Shown in pieces: positions 27,277 through 38,003 of a DNA stretch of 64,000 bases. This stretch comes from Zingiber officinale (taxonomy: Eukaryota; Streptophyta; Magnoliopsida; Zingiberales; Zingiberaceae). The notes under the pieces are model-generated. The model worked only from the letters and a program-made list of their open reading frames with translations. It was not told the DNA's origin and searched no databases. The stretch lies in NCBI RefSeq assembly GCF_018446385.1, contig NC_055986.1:25158302-25222301 (forward strand). Reading direction: 5' to 3'. Numbering within the stretch: the first letter of the stretch is position 1; every line of letters starts with the position of its first letter. The position numbers and the translations under genes were made by a program.

Positions 27277-28560
27277 TCAAATGTAATCTAGCATGCATTC
27301 AGCCCACTCGAACCGCACTTCATCAATTTCAACTCTGGAGTACTTGAGATTTGTAAACTGTAAAAACACATAAATAATATATTAGTAAAGATGCAATTTT
27401 GAAAGCTGGAAATGGTAAAGATGTAATTTTGATTTATTTATTTTTTTCCAAATATCTGCTCTAGCTCTAACGAGGCCAGTCTAGTTTTTCTGATCTCTAT
27501 CCTTCTAACACTTCAAATCAAGTATTTTGAAAGCTTTTCAGTCTGGTTTTGCAATGAGAACTACCAATAAACTAAATTTGGAATGCAAAATATCTAAACC
27601 AAAGAAAGTCCCTTTCTAATTGATACTTGCAACAAAGATAATCTACAATACTTTATACAAAGTTAATTCATGATCAGGACCCAATAATCCACCATATGTC
27701 AAATAACTAAAAAAAATGTGTACATGTATCAAATAAAATAGAATACTAAGTTTTTAAAGGCTGCTGTGGAAGACTATATATTGTTTATAATGCTTAATTC
27801 ATTGAAGGATAATTGCGCGTATATATGACACTTAGTATATGCTGCTTAGAATATAACATAGATAATTTGCTCCTTCTAATTAAAGTGTAGAGATTGATAA
27901 GAACCGACAGCATCATACAACAAATTACTAGGCATGATAATGGTTGAATTCAAAAATCATGGAAGGACCAAGAGCATCATATAACAAATCAGTGACCCTG
28001 AATTCTATTGAACTATTAATCATAGACGAGCACATAGCTGCCAAAATTGAAATAGAGAAGTTCAAAGACTACATAGAAACACATCAAGCACCAGGGGAAA
28101 AGCATAGCAGCAGCAAGATCTGATATAATGAGGGAAAAGCTAAGAGACGTTCATAATCAATCAAAATCAAATATGAGTTTGTATCAATTATGATACTGAA
28201 GCAATGTTGGAAAATGCAACAAATTATCTTTAGGGCTTATATGCAAAATGGAAGATATTGTATTATTACCATTGCTGGAAGTGAATCCTTGTGGTCAACT
28301 CCAAAATTTTCAATTATATCTTTCATATATCGCATGATATAAAAATCACATTGCTCCGCATCCGGTTGTTGAGGAGCCTATGTTAGAAAAGAAATATTGG
28401 AATAACTCCTTCGAGGATAGTGAAACAGTTGCTAATCAAAAGGATCAGACATACCTTGATAACTTCTCATGTTGGTTGTTTTTTCCCTTTCCTTCCCACC
28501 TCCGCATTATACAATTTCAAGGCCCTTCATGCATATAACCCGTGGGAATTGTATTACCAC
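27277..28560 (-). pseudogene. C48 (Ulp1/SENP-like) cysteine peptidase C-terminal exons in CACTA
   Basis: Three minus-strand exons are readable. The first (about 28550-28455) gives ALKLYNAEVGRKGKKQPT, then a TGA where the family has Trp, then EVIK. The second (28377-28270, 36 codons) gives APQQPDAEQCDFYIMRYMKD. The third (27357-27277) gives FTNLKYSRVEIDEVRFEWAE, then six more residues and a stop. The Q...C pair in the second exon matches the catalytic Gln and Cys of C48 peptidases. Such SUMO-protease-like genes are frequent cargo or native genes of plant CACTA elements. The catalytic His/Asp part is missing and a stop is present, so it is a fragment. Confidence 0.72.
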
Positions 28561-28795
28561 ATCAAAATACATCCATGTTTCAACAAAGGTAAGAAAAGAA
28601 GCCAAAAAACTTATATGTTGACAACATATTTCCAATCTTGATCACGAATGCGGTGACCAAGAGGATCTAACAAAAAATTAATCTCCATCTCAACATTGAT
28701 GATAGTCAAAATCCAGTGAAAACTACACAAAGAAATATAATTAGTGTATGCATCCTGCATGTTCTCAAAATATGCAAGTGAGAGTGATATATAAT

Positions 28796-30807
28796 ATTCT
28801 CCAGTGCCATCTATGTCAAACTCCAAATGGATGTAGGACCGGTCCGAAGCTGAAGTATGAAGCTCTCGTCTTACAGCCACATTAGCCCTTGAAGATACAC
28901 AAGTTGTGTTAGATATGCTTTTCATGGACTGGAAAATCCTAACCAGTACTGTTTTTAAATTGTCTTTGTAAAGAGCATCTCTACCTGCATGGATGTTGTA
29001 TGTCATGAATAGCATGGCCATTTGCAAAACTCAAACTTTTGTCCAGATATGGAACTTCTTCAGGCTTGACAAATACAACCCGATATTCAGGAATGGCAGC
29101 TGTATAAGGAGTAGATGCACCTGTCTCATTTTCATCCTGAAGTAACTTATCCAACTCCGTCCAAAGAAGCTCCCTCCTGAAAGTACAGTTGATATTTCAT
29201 ATTCCACAAAGGAGTAATGAGATAATGATGGGCAAAAGAGAAAAAAAAATAGAAAACTGGAAAATAGCAGTAGTCGACATTGAAATTTGGATGGCATGCA
29301 TAAAAGTTTGTTGATACTACATACCATGCAAAGAAGTCATCCTCAATACCCTGATCATCATCTCCCAACCCCACTTGGACAATGTGCTTGGCGCCTATGC
29401 AAAAGAAAAAAAAAAGATAGAAGAATATCCAAGTAAGAATGATGCTTAAATTCATTAAACACATCTACAAACTTGCACATGACTACTACATTACAGTTGT
29501 ATGTATGAAACTCACAGATAACATGACTACTCAATTGTTTCTTAGTAACTCCTCATAGCATGTTGACTTTACAAGTTTTTAGAGTAACAATTAGTCTACA
29601 AAACAAGTTAAATTCTCTAGAAAATGAAATGCATGAACTTTGAGCTTGCAACTGAAGATAGGATTTAAAATCAGCTTTAGGAGCATGTGTGACTTAGTCA
29701 AATCACAAACTAAATAAATCGACTATATACCTTTCTCATGAAGCAATTCATCGATCACCACAACAACCTTTGCAAGGACACAATACACAAATATATCAGC
29801 CAAGCAATTCCCACAAACAGAATACTGACAATTTCATCATGCCAAACCTTATTAAAATGTTCATATTGCTGATTGCCCAAACTAAACACACCAAATTGAA
29901 GATTTTCCAACTAGGTTCCTCTCTCTTTCCCTTATGAAAACAAAGGGATCAGCTCGAACTTTGAGGAAACTGATCGTTTATAAGAACAAAAAATTCCTGG
30001 CTTTCAACTTACATAGCCAAGAAGAACAAAGCCAAGCTCTCCTTTTTCAGGTTCTCCTCGTACTCATCATCCTCAGTAGCATATTCGTCCTATAATTGAG
30101 GAAACTAACTACAGATCAGTCAATTAATCAGTAGTATTTCCAATTATCTGAAACAGAAGGAAGATGATCTTACGATATCCACGACTTTAAATATGGCATT
30201 AGGGTACCGTGCTTTTGCCTCCTCAGCCAGCGCCTAGAAGGGGGGAAAATCTAAGCTCATGGGAGAAAAATTCAAAAAATGAACTACTCGGATAAAAACC
30301 CTAACCTTCGCGAACCCCTCAGCTGTCCTGGTCTACGTCCCGAAGAAGACGGTGACCTTCTTCTTCCCTTGGTCCTCCTCTGTATCCATCTGGGTCTTCA
30401 CCACTAGCGGCTCGGCGGGCTTCCTTCCGCTCGATCGCCAGACGAAGAAGATTGCCACGCAACCGACGAGCACGGCGATGACGATGCTCAGGACGGCGAT
30501 CAGCAGCCGGTTCTCCACGAACGCATCCCCGGTGTCGGAATCGAGCCCATATCCGTCGGAGAGGGAGGCGACGACGAGCGATAAGAGATCGAGCGACGAC
30601 GCCTTCTCGGAACCTATCTGCATCTTGGCGGATCAAGCGGTGAATCAGAAGCACAGATCTCCGATCTCTGTTTCTGTCTGCTTCGATTTGGGAGAACGAA
30701 GGAGTTCGAGATTGGGTCGGCGATGGGAGGGGAGGAGAAGATAGAGGCGGAGAAGGTGAGTCGCCCGAAGACGGCTCTCTCTCTCTGCCTCCCGTGGACG
30801 GTGTCAT
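28796..30807 (-). pseudogene. captured NADPH-cytochrome P450 reductase fragment (5' UTR through FMN domain)
   Basis: The start at 30623 (MQIGSEKASSLDLLSLVVAS) has 5'-UTR-like GC-rich DNA to about 30807. A membrane anchor follows at residues 40-62 (LLIAVLSIVIAVLVG). Exons: 30623-30306, ending in the FMN loop where TFFGT-Q has become a stop (30335-30333); 30233-30174 (ALAEEAKARYPNAIFKVVDI); 30089-30013 (EYATEDDEYEENLKKESLA); about 29930-29845, with its start deleted and a stop for Trp (LENLQFGVFSLGNQQYEHFN); about 29782-29738 (VIDELLHEK); about 29393-29327 (HIVQVGLGDDDQGIEDDF); about 29178-28988 ([20 protein letters not shown]); and about 28890-28796 ([20 protein letters not shown]). Introns are retained, so capture was from genomic DNA. 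The real enzyme passes electrons from NADPH to P450s in the ER. This copy lacks the FAD/NADP half. Confidence 0.9.
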
Positions 30808-31364
30808 ATAGGTTTAGGTTGGAGGGAAGAATTGAAGTGTTGAAAATTTTAGCTAAGTATTGGTGTAAAAATTAAATTATTTTATTTTGGTTCATTAACA
30901 CCACTTTTAACAATAGTTTTTTACTATCCGATTTCGTAGATAGAACAAGAAAATAATCATAGACACCGGTTTTAAAAACCGCTGTTAAAATCGGTGTCTA
31001 TTAACGAAAAATGGGTGCTCATAAACATCGGCTAAAAAAACCGATGTCTATTAGCGAAAATCTGCGCTCATAGACACCGGTTTTTGGAAAAACCGATGTA
31101 AAATACTCAAAGATATCAGTTTTTGCTTAAAACCGTTGTTGTTCCACTGATGTCTATGAGGGTTTTTGTTGTAGTGAGAACTGGCGTGAGTAGATCGGAG
31201 AAGCTCACTGTGAATCGCTGAAGAACGGCGCAAAAGATCGCAAGAGATCTGGCGAAGAAAACGCTCCACCCAAGCTATATACAGTGCTCTCAATCGATTG
31301 AGATCAACCCCAATCGATTGCCACGTCACATCCGCATAATCCTAGCCGTCCATCACCTGCATCC

Positions 31365-31665
31365 TGCGCAACGGTCGAATCCCAATCGATCGACCGATCG
31401 ATTGGGAACATCTGGATCGATCCAGAAGCATTCTGTGCTACTCGCGATCGCGTGAGCACACCCCTGCCCAATCGATCGACCGATCGATTAGCAGCTCCCA
31501 ATCGATCGCCCGATCGATTGGGAGAGCTTCTGTGCTCACGATTTCCTGACTCCAATCGATCGATCGATTGATTGGACCATTTCAACAATCGCAGCACACT
31601 CCAATTGATCGGCTGATCGATTGGAGCCTGTTCAATCTATCGCCCGATCGATTGAACACCCTAGA
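31365..31665. repeat. ATCGAT-centred palindrome cluster in 3' LTR
   Basis: Repeated CAATCGATC-NNN-GATCGATTG palindromes, whose outer bases also pair (CCCAATCG/CGATTGGG, TTCAATCT or TTCAATCG/CGATTGAA). Counterparts are at 38565-38870 in the sister LTR, 34120-34370 in the internal region and 57700-58000 in the second element. Confidence 0.85.
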
Positions 31666-31894
31666 CTTGACTCAAACTCAAGTCCAGCTTCCCAAATCCA
31701 ACTCTCGGTCAACCGTGACCTATTGGGTTTGCACGCCTAACATTTGGCTACTCCCGACCAACCTCAAACTAGCCTTCTAGCCTCCTTCATCAGCCTTGCG
31801 TCCCTCAGATATCCCCCCATCCTTCACGCCTTGTCTTCTGGAGCTTCCATCGGCCTCATCCTAGTTGTCGGGTTCTCCTCGCCAAGTCACACTA

Positions 31895-32705
31895 GGACTT
31901 ACCTTGCCAAGACCACATACTTGGACTTACAACCTTTGCCAAGATCACACTTGGACTTTCCAATTGCATGGCTCCTCACCAGGACTTTCCTTTTGCCAAG
32001 ATCACACTTGGACTTTCCAATTGCCTGGCTCCTTACCAGGACTTTCCTTTTGCTAAGATCACACTTGGACTTTCCAGTTGTCTGGCTCCTCACCAAGACT
32101 TTCCCTTTGCCTAGCTATACTAGGACTTTCCAATTACCTGATCTCACTTATCAGGACTTTCACCACCAAGTCTGGTCAACACTGACCTACTTGGATTTTC
32201 ATTTTTGCCAACCTTCCTGTTGGACTTACCTTTACCTAATCTTCAATTTGGACTTTCCTAGTCAAGTCTCCTGTCAACCTTGACCTACTTGACTTCTCTC
32301 TTGCCTAACCTCCAGTTAGGATTTTTCCATATGCCTAAACTTCAGTTAGGACTTTTTCATTGCCTAAACTCCAATTAGGACTTTCTCTTTGCCTAGATAT
32401 ATTAGGACTTTCCAATTGCCTGATCTCACTTATCAGGACTTTCACCACCAAGTCTGGTCAACACTGACCTACTTGAATTTTCACTCTTGCCAACCTTCTG
32501 TTGGACTTACCTTTGCCTAATCTCCAATTAGGACTTTCCCAATCAAGTCTCCTGTCAACCTTGACCTACTTGACTTCTCTCTTGCCTAACCTCCAGTTAG
32601 GACTTTCCCAGATGCCTAAACTCCAGTTAGGACTTTCCCAGATGCCTAAACTCCAGTTAGGACTTTCCCATTGCCTAAACTCCAGTTAGGACTTATCCGA
32701 TTAAG
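31895..32705. repeat. covarying hairpin array, 3' LTR copy (expanded)
   Basis: A tandem array of units of the form stem-loop-stem' followed by GGACTTTCC. Stems include CCAAG/CTTGG, CCTGG/CCAGG, CCTAG/CTAGG, CCTGAT/ATCAGG, CCTAAT/ATTAGG and CTAAC/GTTAG. Compared with 39100-39600 it has several extra units at about 32370-32690. Confidence 0.85.
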
Positions 32706-32901
32706 TCTCCGGTCAACACTGACCTACTTGACTTGTCTTTTCATCAACCTGGTCAATCCCTTGACCATCTCCACAATTGGACGATTGCTCCAGCAATCTC
32801 CATACATTGTCAAACATCAAAACTCAATTCTCGACTCAAGCTTGACTCAACTCAAGCTTAGTCAAACTGGTCAAACATGACCTAGGGAAATTGCCCCAAC
32901 A

Positions 32902-32917
32902 ATCTCCCCCTTTTTGA
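32902..32917 (-). other. polypurine tract of the gag-only element
   Basis: Minus-strand AAAAAGGGGGAGAT ends exactly at the 3' LTR start, the normal position for plus-strand priming. Confidence 0.8.
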
Positions 32918-35900
32918 TATTTGACAATTCCTCTAAGTTAGGATAAATCTCATAGCCTTAACCTCTTCTTTATCACAAGGCTAAATCTCATAGCCTTAAT
33001 ATCTTCTTTATACCAAGGCTAAATCTCATAGTCTTAATCTCTTCTTTATACCAAGGCTAAATCTCATAGCCTTAATCTCTTATGACAAAGCATGAATGAA
33101 GGTTTCCTTCATTCTCTCCCTTTCCTAGACGACAAACTCCCTCTGCTTGGGATGAAGACCTAACTTAACCTTCCATTCTCCTCCTTTGTCACACATCAAA
33201 TCAGAAAATAAACTCTTCTCCATAAGAGTTAACTCTTCATTGTTTACAACCTCACATGTTGTTAACAACCCCACAATGAAGATCTCATATTCTTCATTGC
33301 CACCAACACTCCTCCTTGAGCTCTACTTCACTTCACAATGCTCATCCGAGAGCATTCGTCAACTTCCCAATGAAACTCACATTCATTGTATTCAATGCTC
33401 CCCCTTGAGCAGTAATCATCTTTACAATGCTCAATCGAGAGCATTTTCCACTTTACCAATGAAGGTTCGATCCCCTTCATTAACCCAATGCTCCCCCTTG
33501 AGCAATAATCTTCTTCACAATACTCATCCGAGAGCATTTATCATCCTAGCAATGAAGATAACCAATCTTCTATTGCTCCCCAATACTCGACCCTTAGTAT
33601 TAATTCATCATGAAGGTTTAACCCCCTTCTAAAGTCTTTGAAAAGATTTTTATGTTTTCAAAGAGTAACTGCCCCTAAAAACATGGTCAAATTTCTATCA
33701 TTGCACCAACAATGACTTGGGGTTCCTAAATAATTAGGAAAACCAAAACTCGAAACTTTGAGGTTCAAAATTCAATAATGAAACTAACCTCAACCTAAAC
33801 TTTACCTAAGTCGACATTAACCAAACCATGCTTGTTTTCATCATGAAAATTCCCCCTAAGTGTATACAAATGTATTCCAAAGGGTTAGGAATGGTTAATG
33901 ACCCTTGAAAACCAAAACTTGAAGTTTTAAGGTTCCAAAATTCATAATTGAAACTAAACCTTATCCTAAACTTCACTTTGGTATTTTTTAACCAATTCAT
34001 ACTTATTTTCACATGAAAACTCCCACTAAATGTATACAAATATATTCCAAGGGGTTTGGAATGGTTAACGGGACTCGAAGTGACTTGAAGTGCTGAAATC
34101 AGGCTTTTCCAGCCAAAATCAGACTTCCCAATCGATTGAAGTTGGAACTCAATCGATTGAAATCACTTCAATCGATCCATTGATCGATTCCGCAAGCTAC
34201 TACATGCAGAAATTCCCTCTGAATCAATCGACTGATCGATCCAGACTAGGTCAATCGATCTGCTGATCGATTCACTACCCTTCTGTTCGTGGGAATTGGC
34301 TTCCCAATCGATCGGCTAATCGATTGAACCCAATCCAATCGATCGGCTGATCGATTGGGTTTCTGATTTCCTGAAATACAATTTCAGCGAACTTCAGAAA
34401 CTCCCCAAAAATTCTACAAAAATCTAAGAATTATGAAAATTCATGTAGACACTACTTAGGGTATATACTATCAAGGAAAAAATAGTTTTCTATGAAAATA
34501 CTTTCTATTTTCAAAGATTGACACAAACTTTGAAACTTGTAAAAACTCTAGTGTTTTCTTCCAAGTTTGTGCTCAACTATTCCATGATGATTGCTATCAA
34601 AAGATAGCCTTCATCAAGGTTTTCCAAAGTACATTTAAAATCATTTTCAAAACCAATATCCAACCATGTTCTTTGGGCTCAATGCACATAACTTGTATAT
34701 TAGCTTTCCCAATGATTGGAAAATACATAACTATGTGTTTTGATGAACCTAAAACTCAACAAGATGCACTAAATCAACATCTTGAGTTTTGTTCACCATC
34801 CTAACATCTCACTTGTATCTAATGTGTACTAAAACACATACAAGCTAAGTCACCTTATGATTCTTTGTGAGATGTAAATTTGGTTTTGTCCTAAACTAAG
34901 GGATCATGCATATCTATCTAGGCATTATGAGACTTATGATCATCCACCTAGGATGTCATTTTAGTAGAATCCCACTTGTTGGGATATTCACCATTCATAA
35001 TAAATGCATTTGTCCTTAATCACAAGAAAATTAACTTAATGCATGATGCTACATGGCATACATCAAAATAAGCAATTTTCAAAAGAAAAAACATGTTATA
35101 ACTACATGATGTATGTATGGCATGACATGGTATTTTTGTATTTTTCATAATAAACATGAATGCAACACATGATATCATGACATATGAAGAGTAAGCAATC
35201 ATAGCATTTTAGCATAAATACAATATACCTAGATAATCTATCTAAGTATCCTTAAACCTTAGCTAAGCCTTAAACTTAATCCTAGATTGCCTATGCCTTC
35301 CTTAAGAGAATGCCAAAAGCAACTTGGCATTTATTTTGCCTTTATTCTATTTGTGCCAATTGAAATTAAGACTTTAATACTCAAGTATTTGTTTGGCACA
35401 TATTACTCCTTTTAAGGATTAAATGTTTAGAATAAGACTTAAATTTGCCCTTAATTCCTTAAAAACATACTAATATCTCAACTAGACAATTCCTTATCAT
35501 GTTTCCAAGTGTGCCAACTTACATTAGATGTGATTCCTCAAAATTTGGCACAACTTAATCTTCCAAGGAGTAATTAATTTGATTAAGGTTTAAATTTTCT
35601 CTTAACCCCTTAAGAGAATACCACATTTCTAACTTGGTATTTCTTTTTGCATTTGTGCCCATTTAAATTTAAGTCTAATTCCTCAAAACTTGGCACATTT
35701 TACTCCTCCAAAGAGTAAATGAAATCAAATTAAGGCTTAGATTTGCCTTTAACCTTCTAAGAAAATGTCAAAATCCCAACTTGGCATTTCTTATCATTTT
35801 CTAAATGTGTCCATTTAACTTAAGTTCAAATCCTCACACTTGGCACCTTTTTTCCCTTCAAGGCTTAAATCACATTTAATTAAAGCATGAGTTTTCTCTT

Positions 35901-36143
35901 AATTCTTTAAGAAAGTATCACAAATTCTAACTCAATTTTTCTTATACTTTTCTTAAATATGCCAATTTAGATTGAGTTCAACTCTTCAAATTTTGGCACA
36001 AATATCACTCTTTCAAAGAGTAACCCAATAAACCTTTTCATTTTCAAAGGTTAACAATAACCTTGAAAATGCTCTCAAGTGTCAACTTTAACAAGGTTGG
36101 GTTAACTACCCTTCCAATTGGAGTTGACACTCTCTAAACCCAT
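32918..36143 (-). other. noncoding internal region of the gag-only element
   Basis: No protease, integrase or reverse transcriptase motif was found on either strand. It holds a roughly 48-bp tandem repeat (AAGGCTAAATCTCATAGCCT, 32935-33090), AATGCTCA..GAGAGCATT hairpins (33335-33540), ATCGAT palindromes (34120-34370), and loose repeats with paired ATGCCA/TGGCAT and ATACCA/TGGTAT words (35300-35980). Confidence 0.75.
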
Positions 36144-37931
36144 CTAGGGTGTAGAGAATATGCTCCTAGGAACCCAAAACTTATTGGTGCTCCTTGGATG
36201 CTCTAGGTATTCCCTAGGGATGACTTCCCTAGTTACCTTCCTAAGGACCTTTCTAGGCTTCTTAGAAGCCTTGGTCACTTCTACTAGGTCACTCCTAGGG
36301 ATAATTTCCCTTGTAACCTTTTTTGTGACTTTATTTGCCCTTTTGGGGGCCTTAGTCACTTTTACTAAGTCAACTCTAGAGATGGCCTCCCTTGTGACCT
36401 TCTTTGTGACATTATTAGACTCCTTAGAAGTCTTAGTCACATTGGTCTTTGTAAAAGTACTCTTAGGGACAACTTCCCTTGTACTTTTAGCTTGATCACT
36501 AGTCCTAGGTTTGGTTCCATAGCTATATGGAACCCTATGAAAAGAAATCATATCCTTCTTGACTTTGGGTTTGTATCCCAAACCTCTATAGCCATTTGAT
36601 GGCTCTTGTCTAGTTCTCCCTAGGTGATGCTCATTTTGAACCCTAAGCATGTTTTCCATTCTTGCTAAGATCCTTTCTAAACTATCAAGTCTTGTCCTCA
36701 AGACTTGGTTTTCAATCCATAAAACCTTAGATTTTGGTTTCTCATTGAAACCTTGAGCATTTCTATTTTAGGACTTATATCTAAAGTCCTTAGATTTATT
36801 TCCTAAGTAATTATCTACCTTCCTAACCTTAGGCATGGTAGTTCTAGCATGAGGAGGAATGTATTTACCCTTAGTGTCATCATGCTTCCTACTTTCATGA
36901 TAATTAGCATTAAAATAATAAGAATTATTTCTAGCATGCTTCTTATCATGTGTCAAAGGAATAGGTTCATTAAATGATACCTTAGTTTTTACCTTGGAAG
37001 CTCCCCCTAGACTTGTGCTTCCTCCTTGTACTTTAGTTGGCTTCTTCCCTTTAGGACATTGACTTCTATACTGTCCTCTTTAATTGCATGAGAAGCACAC
37101 AATATGCTCCTTGCTCTTGTGTTCCGTAGGACCAACCACTTTAGGCTTCTCCTTAGCCTTTAGTGTCATTTGGCTCTTCTTCTTAGCCAATTTGGGGCAC
37201 TTACTTTTATAATACCCATGTTCCCTACACTCAAAGCAAATGATATGATTTTTATCTTTAATAATTGAAATCTTTATACCTTTGCTTGTAGGGTTGATGC
37301 TTGATCCTCCATTTGATTTTTCTTGCAATGTAGAGATGGCATCATCTTCTATTTCTTCCTCTTCACTTGAGGATGTGGACTCTTCCACTTCTTCATCTCT
37401 TGAGGATGTGGAAGATCTCTCCTCTTCCACTTCTTCCTTTTCCTCCTCGAATGTTGACCTCTCGTCAACATTGGATTGCATCTTTTCTTCCTCCTCTTCT
37501 TCGGATGTTGACCTCTGTCAACATCGGATCGGTCCTTCTCTTCTTGGACCAATGAACTCTTCTCCTTGGGCTCTTCCATTCCTTGGACTTGTGTAGGGTC
37601 TTCATGATAGGCAACGATCTTTCTCCAAAGATTACTTGCATTTGTGGTTTCACCTACACTCAACAAAATATTAGAAGGTAATAAATTATGCAAAATTCTC
37701 GATACATCCTTGTCCGCCTCCGATTGCTCTCGTTGCTCTTCGGTCCAATGCCGAGGTCGGAGGCGTTTACCCTTCTTGTCCGTAGGAGCTTTAAATGGGT
37801 CACTCAAGACAACCCATTGGTTTCAATCCATTTGAAACCATGTCTCCAGCCAAGTTCTCCAAAAATTGAAGTCCTCTTGTCGTAGGAGGTGGAATCCGGA
37901 TGTCCCATCCAAGAGGTCCTTCAATCTCCAT
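36144..37931 (-). pseudogene. copia-type gag with two CCHC knuckles, frameshifted
   Basis: Gag starts at 37931 (MEIEGPLGWDIRIPPPTTRG). A stop and frameshifts follow (pieces 37807-37349 and 37481-37080). The first knuckle CFECREHGYYKSKC is intact. The second begins CFSC and is cut by a stop at 37080, though RSQCPKGKKPTK follows in frame. Downstream in-frame pieces (36956-36768, 36701-36144) are basic, with a leucine-rich coiled stretch (VLRTRLDSLERILARMENML) and three to four repeats of a KVTREVIPRSDLVEVTKASK-like unit. They end FWVPRSIFSTP. Gag packages element RNA. Its intact relative is at 56022-57065. It is broken by at least one frameshift and three stops. Confidence 0.82.
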
Positions 37932-37985
37932 CTTCTTCTTCCTCTAGCTTCTTGCTCTCTTGGCGATTAGTCCATAGAAGAGCGA

Positions 37986-38001
37986 CCTCGCTTTGATACC
38001 A
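37986..38001 (-). other. primer binding site of the gag-only element
   Basis: Minus-strand TGGTATCAAAGCGAGG, two bases after the 5' LTR. It differs from the iMet match (TGGTATCAGAGC) by one base. Confidence 0.8.
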
Positions 38002-38003
38002 AT

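Larger units (their letters stand above)
26742..31176 (-). mobile_element. Pack-type CACTA transposon carrying host gene exons
   Basis: The terminal inverted repeats are 28 bp and perfect, starting CACTACAACAAAAACCCTC. The target duplication is AGA (26739-26741 and 31177-31179). Subterminal motifs of the ACATCGGTTTT/ACACCGGTTTT type are repeated in both orientations at 26758-27010 and 30950-31140. The intact site exists in the sister LTR at 38361-38378 (CCTTCAAGAATTGGCG), confirming the borders. No TNP2-type transposase was seen, so it is nonautonomous. It carries P450 reductase exons (28796-30623) and C48/Ulp1-type exons (27277-28560), all on the minus strand. Confidence 0.92.
26374..32901 (-). 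repeat. 3' LTR of the gag-only element, split by a CACTA transposon
   Basis: The ends are TGTTGGGACC (26374) and GCCCCAACA (32901) on the plus strand. Without the 4435-bp CACTA and its 3-bp duplication it is 2090 bp, against 1789 bp for the 5' LTR. The extra 0.3 kb is added hairpin units at about 32370-32690. Confidence 0.9.

Noticed and set aside
28611..30623. A functional P450 reductase gene
   Set aside because: Stops in the FMN loop and in exon 4, a partly deleted exon, and no FAD/NADP domain. It sits between CACTA ends.
30352..30744. 130-codon plus-strand ORF
   Set aside because: Antisense of the captured P450 reductase first exon, which matches its family on the minus strand.
31744..32283. 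179-codon plus-strand ORF, repeated at 38946-39485
   Set aside because: It lies wholly in the LTR hairpin array. The protein is a translation of the repeats (TRTFLLPRSHLDFP) and shows no domain.
36160..36495. Hydrophobic plus-strand ORF (MLLGTQNLLVLLG)
   Set aside because: Antisense shadow of the basic gag tail on the minus strand.
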